The translations under genes were made by a program, and so were the position numbers. Shown one piece after another: positions 61,104 to 64,000 of a DNA stretch of 64,000 nt. Origin of the DNA: Marinilabiliaceae bacterium (GTDB lineage Bacteria; Bacteroidota; Bacteroidia; Bacteroidales; Marinilabiliaceae); the NCBI GenBank assembly GCA_016933045.1, contig JAFGBR010000052.1, positions 1 to 64,000 on the forward strand. The letters run 5' to 3'. Under the pieces are notes generated by a model. That model was given only the letters and a program-made list of their open reading frames with translations. It was not told where the DNA came from and did not search any database. Numbering within the stretch: position 1 is the first letter of the stretch; every line of letters begins with the position of its first letter.

Positions 61104-61138
61104 AAAGGTCCTTGTAATTTGATTGCAGGGACTTTTTT
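61104..61138 (+). terminator. terminator after the small membrane protein
   Basis: AAAGGTCCTTG (61104-61114) pairs over 11 bp, with two G-T pairs, with CAGGGACTTTT (61126-61136). The loop is 11 nt and a T-run follows. Confidence 0.65.
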
Positions 61139-61181
61139 GTTTCTTGTAGCTAAACGGTCCTTGCGAATTGTCGCCTCCTTT

Positions 61182-61199
61182 ATTGTCTGAATAGACAAT
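61182..61199. repeat. 7-bp inverted repeat, operator-like
   Basis: ATTGTCT and AGACAAT separated by GAAT, in the gap between the terminator and the transposase relic. It could be an operator or part of a lost insertion-sequence end. Weak evidence. Confidence 0.3.
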
Positions 61200-61232
61200 A
61201 GAATTCTTAATAAAACTACCTCAGAACCTAGA

Positions 61233-61901
61233 ATGCTTTATGTCCTAATAATAGAAGCCAGGATTGATATGAAAGTTGATAAGTTTAGAGCTGATGGAGG
61301 ATCATATAAGCTATCTATTTTGCAAGTGATTAATAAGTATGCAAACAAGTTCTATATACGGGCAAACATGAACCAGTCTTTAGAAGAAGCCATCTCTCAA
61401 ATAAAAGAATGGAAAAAGATAGAATTAGATGAACATACTATATATCGTGGTTCCATTGACTTTTCTCCTTTCCAAAAAATTGCTAAACGAAACAAGCAGG
61501 AAGATTTGGTAAAACCATATAGACTGGTCGTTTTAAAAGAGCCAAGAGATGATGGGTAGTTAAATATTTTTACCGGGGAGGCATGCAACTATAAAGCTAT
61601 ACTGACCAATGATTATGAATTAACCGATGACGAAGTAGTGTTCTTCTACAATCAAAGAGGTGTAATAGAAAGGGAATTTGATGTGTTAAAAAACGATTTT
61701 GGATGGAACAACATGCCCTTTTCAAAGCTTGAGCAAAATACTGTTTTTCTTATGTTTAGTGCAATATGTCGTAATATATATCACCATATTATCAATAGCT
61801 TCTCCAAACGTTATGACTTTTTAAAACCTCATTATAGAATTAAAAAATTCATTTTTAGGTTTATTTGCATTCCCGCTAAATGGATAACTGGAGGCAGATA
61901 G
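61233..61901 (+). pseudogene. IS1380-family transposase remnant with in-frame TAG
   Basis: The central and C-terminal half of a DDE transposase. It has KVDKFRADGGSYKLSILQVI, a predicted beta-strand region, then FYNQRGVIEREFDVLKNDFGW and FSKLEQNTVFLMFSAICRN, which fit the IS1380 Y-(2)-R-x3-E type region. The N-terminal third is missing. The reading frame is broken once by TAG at 61557-61559. Codons on both sides (REPRDDG-like, then LNIFTGEACNYK) are in the same frame, so one substitution explains it. No clear terminal inverted repeats. An inactive relic. Confidence 0.8.
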
Positions 61902-62160
61902 CGTAAATTGAGGGTATTTGGTAATATAGCATTTAAAACATAGTTAGTCAGGCTATTCCTTTTGTAAAAAACTTATTGAATACAAAATAATAGCGGTGGC
62001 TAAATGGAGAACGAATACCCTTTTCTGATAAGAAAAAGGTATTTCGTAAATTATATTCCAGTTAACCACTTATATTCATACAAGAAAGTAATTCAAAATA
62101 TATCATAAACAGTATTGGAAAGTGAAAATCAGATTCATATCCTATCTTATTTTTAAACAT
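61902..62160. other. gene-free AT-rich stretch after the transposase relic
   Basis: No open frame or structured element is convincing here. It may contain the degraded right end of the insertion sequence. GC is very low (about 22 percent in the 62041-62100 line). Confidence 0.35.
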
Positions 62161-62560
62161 GCGGATTTTAGGTGCAAATCCGCGCCAGCGACAAATAAAG
62201 TGGAATGAAGTGAGGGCTTTTGACTGCCGGAAAGCGTAAGGCTGTTAGAGAGACGAAACGCAGAGTAGTTGAATTAACGGCTGAGCGTGTGTGGGTGCAA
62301 AAAGCATGACAGCCCCGAAGCCGACGGCGACCAGCAGGCGAGCCTAACATGGGCAGCCGGTGGATTGCTAAGTGCCAAACGAAATGAAGCCTATGGAACG
62401 TAAGGGCGTTGAGCGCAGCGAAGCCCTGAAGTGGAATATGGGCGAAATGAGAGAGGCTTTTAGCAAGACAAGGAAGGCTGCCATGATGAAGAAGGAAAGA
62501 GCTGCAAGAGGCATGACAGGCTGCGAAGTGCAAAGTAGCACCCGAAGGGATTGAATGCTT
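62161..62560 (+). ncRNA. GC-rich noncoding block, candidate structured RNA or dispersed repeat
   Basis: It starts with a perfect 8-bp hairpin: GCGGATTT (62161-62168), loop, AAATCCGC (62176-62183). The GC content then jumps (my counts per 60-base line: 48, 65 and 52 percent for 62221-62400) against about 22 percent just before. Many short complementary segments are visible (GGGC...GCCC around 62404-62427, GACAGCCCC near CGGCTGAGC, GGCAGCC...GTGCC). The open frames on both strands are low-complexity and unlike proteins. It may be a large noncoding RNA or a multi-copy element. I cannot name a known family. The strand is a guess. Confidence 0.45.
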
Positions 62561-62644
62561 AATCGTTGCCTTATAAACAAATAATAGAAAAGGTTGTGCA
62601 TGAAAGGCCTGGCAGGACTATTGCCGACTGACTGATGAAGAATG

Positions 62645-62787
62645 CCTTTCTTCCTTCAGCTGAAGAAAGGAACCAAAGAAAGCCGCCACTGATTGAAAAT
62701 TCCTAAAAATCAACTAACCAGACTAAAATCTACGAACTCGCTATCTCAAACAGCGCAGATTTCTTTACGTCTGCTTAATCGATTTTC
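62645..62787 (-). repeat. dispersed intergenic repeat, copy A
   Basis: Begins with hairpin CCTTTCTTC (62645-62653)/GAAGAAAGG (62662-62670), continues through ATTCCTAAAAAT, AACTCGCTATCTCAAACAGCGCAGA and ends TTTCTTAACAGAATT at the stop of the holin-like gene. It aligns with copy B at 63447-63605. It lies just after the stop codon of a minus-strand gene, and its last bases supply the final codons. Confidence 0.65.
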
Positions 62788-63354
62788 TTAACAGAATTTT
62801 TTAAAGGTGGTAGGATTGAAAAGTGATTTATTTTTATCGGAACTGCTTTTGCTGGAACCGAAGTAGTATGAGAGGACCATGCTGAACCCTGCAACCAGGG
62901 CTCCGAAAAGCTGATTGATGGGACCATTGGCTGTCATTGAATTAGGGCCAAGGATCATTAGGATGATGAGGCTAAAAAAAACAAGGACTACGATTGCAGC
63001 CAAAGTATTCATGAGCCAATCGCTTTTGCCAAGTGATTGAGCCATGACGATTTCACGTTTACGGGCATTTTCTTTATCGGAGAGAATGACTTTGGTTTCT
63101 TCGAGTTGTTGCTGGATATTTTGTAAGGCCAGCTTTTCGAGTACTACAGAGTGGGTGAGTTCGAGTTCTTTTAGACGGATTAGTAACTCGGGATTTCTGT
63201 TGATTTCTCTTTCCAGTTCTTCGGGTGTGTTGGTGTTAATGCCAGTGATTGTTTTTACCAGGTCGATAACTTTATTGGCAGTATCGCCGGTAATGAGGTT
63301 TGCGATTAGTGGCAGACCTTTTTTAATGAGTGTTTCTTTGATTTTGTTTGACAT
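62788..63354 (-). CDS. holin-like membrane protein (3TM holin type)
   Basis: 188 residues: a helical N-terminal half with coiled-coil character (residues 42-98, EELEREINRNPELLIRLKELEL), then SLGKSDWLMNTLAAIVVLVFF and two to three TM helices, and a charged tail (SSKSSSDKNK). The KSDWLMNT...PxxxR-like layout recalls the GTA/phage 3TM holin family. No endolysin is next to it in the window. It probably belongs to a phage-derived element. Confidence 0.65.
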   Translation of the reverse strand: MSNKIKETLIKKGLPLIANLITGDTANKVIDLVKTITGINTNTPEELEREINRNPELLIRLKELELTHSVVLEKLALQNIQQQLEETKVILSDKENARKREIVMAQSLGKSDWLMNTLAAIVVLVFFSLIILMILGPNSMTANGPINQLFGALVAGFSMVLSYYFGSSKSSSDKNKSLFNPTTFKKFC

Positions 63355-63664
63355 TGTGAAAGGTTTATAGGGTTAATTTTTTATCGCTTGATTAATGGAT
63401 TATATATGATTAATGTCTTATATGTCCTCAAGTCGGACAGGCTTTCCCTTTTCTCCTCCAGCAGAGAAAAGGAAACAAAAGATGCAACCGCTACAGAAGA
63501 ATCCCTAAAAATGTTAACAGTCGTCTAAATCTAGCGAAACTCACTGCACTCAGACAGCGCTGGCTTCTTAACAATGACTGTCCCCACTTTTTTAACGGAA
63601 TTCTTCTTAATGCGGAGGATTACACATTTGAGGTTCTTTACTATCCAATAGTAGAATTAAATGG
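63355..63664. other. intergenic region holding repeat copy B
   Basis: About 310 bp without a gene. The middle part is repeat copy B. The remainder is AT-rich and featureless. Confidence 0.5.
63447..63605 (-). repeat. dispersed intergenic repeat, copy B
   Basis: Begins with hairpin CCTTTTCTC (63447-63455)/GAGAAAAGG (63464-63472), then ATCCCTAAAAAT, AACTCACTGCACTCAGACAGCGCTGG, and ends TTTTTTAACGGAATT. Compared with copy A the stem differs at two positions on each side with pairing restored, and the loop is 8 nt in both. Confidence 0.65.
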
Positions 63665-64000
63665 TTATTTTCTTTTGTTGTTAGCCTCGTTCGGAAATGA
63701 AATAACATTAACCATTTCACGGAGGCGGCTTCTGATTCGTGGACCGTATTGTTTCTCAATCTCTGATGCGTTGAGATTGGTTGTGATGATGGTTTTTAAT
63801 CCATCAGAAATAAAAAGGTCGTAGCGCGAAAGGATGATCTCGGCAACGACATTACATTGATCTCTGAAGTGTTTCAGGCTTTGCTCCGCTCCCATGTCAT
63901 CGAAACATATCTGGATAGGTATCTTTTTACCAGGAGTAAAAATGAAGCTCTTTTTGCTGTATTGGTGAATGACTTCAAAGCCTTTCTTCTGAAACTCAAA
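63665..64000 (-). CDS. DnaC/IstB-like AAA+ ATPase (partial)
   Basis: The C-terminal 111 residues are inside the window, and the frame is open to the right edge. The Walker B-type segment IQICFDDMGAEQ, sensor-1 region LKTIITTNLNASEIEKQYGPRIRSRL with an arginine finger, and ending REMVNVISF match helicase-loader (DnaC/IstB/DnaI) ATPases. Such proteins occur in phage replication modules and transposons. No transposase is adjacent, so a replication role is preferred. The methionine at 63895 is internal, not the start. Confidence 0.72.
   Translation of the reverse strand, partial: FEFQKKGFEVIHQYSKKSFIFTPGKKIPIQICFDDMGAEQSLKHFRDQCNVVAEIILSRYDLFISDGLKTIITTNLNASEIEKQYGPRIRSRLREMVNVISFPNEANNKRK

Noticed and set aside
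62168-62601. Minus-strand open frames of 121 and 77 codons in the GC-rich block
   Set aside because: Composition is rich in H, F, L, C and S with no domain. It mirrors the base composition of a structured noncoding block, so translation is unlikely.

Overview
The window looks like a low-GC chromosome segment of a marine or anaerobic Bacteroidota bacterium, probably Bacteroidales or Marinilabiliales-like. This is an inference. It rests on repeated promoter cores of the form TAnnTTTG, the fusA-rpsJ order with no tuf between them, fused RibBA, a eukaryote/archaea-like HisS, Reg_prop-type sensors, and an IS1380-type transposase relic. Most genes are ordinary housekeeping genes. The accessory material lies at the two ends.

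1-10,183: a tripartite RND efflux locus encoded in one direction. The order is permease 1, periplasmic adaptor lipoprotein, TolC-like outer-membrane factor, permease 2. Permease 1 carries a single in-frame TAA, so the two-permease system may be broken. A C/G-rich inverted repeat precedes the outer-membrane gene, and a 20-unit degenerate octanucleotide tandem repeat follows the operon.

10,184-15,034: a large receiver plus PEP-synthase-type ATP-grasp protein, fabD on the opposite strand with a shared hairpin terminator, and a small outer-membrane beta-barrel protein.

15,100-34,720: the S12/S7/EF-G, S10, spc and alpha ribosomal operons as one unidirectional run from rpsL to rplQ, including secY, map, infA, rpmJ, rpmD and rpoA. 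Enolase follows with its own promoter and terminator.

34,828-59,038: citrate synthase of a strikingly mitochondrial type; a signalling cluster (Reg_prop/SpoIIE phosphatase, a hybrid kinase whose ATPase domain looks degenerate, a receiver-adenylate cyclase); EttA; a WbuC-type cupin; HisS; YchF; a TPR protein; an AI-2E-family permease; a beta-helix lipoprotein and an exported EEP-family nuclease; RibBA; an LptF/G permease; and a START-like protein.

59,257-64,000: an elongator tRNA-Met, then the edge of an integrated element. The boundary is best placed at a minus-strand tRNA 3-prime fragment (about 59,481-59,504) with its own terminator, not at tRNA-Met. Inside are a small helix-turn-helix-like protein, a MARQKG-type conserved protein, small membrane proteins including a holin-like one, an IS1380 relic with an in-frame TAG, and a GC-rich block of about 400 bp that looks like structured RNA or a dispersed repeat. 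Two diverged copies of another intergenic repeat share a covarying hairpin, and a DnaC-like ATPase runs off the window. No integrase is visible, so the other end must lie outside.
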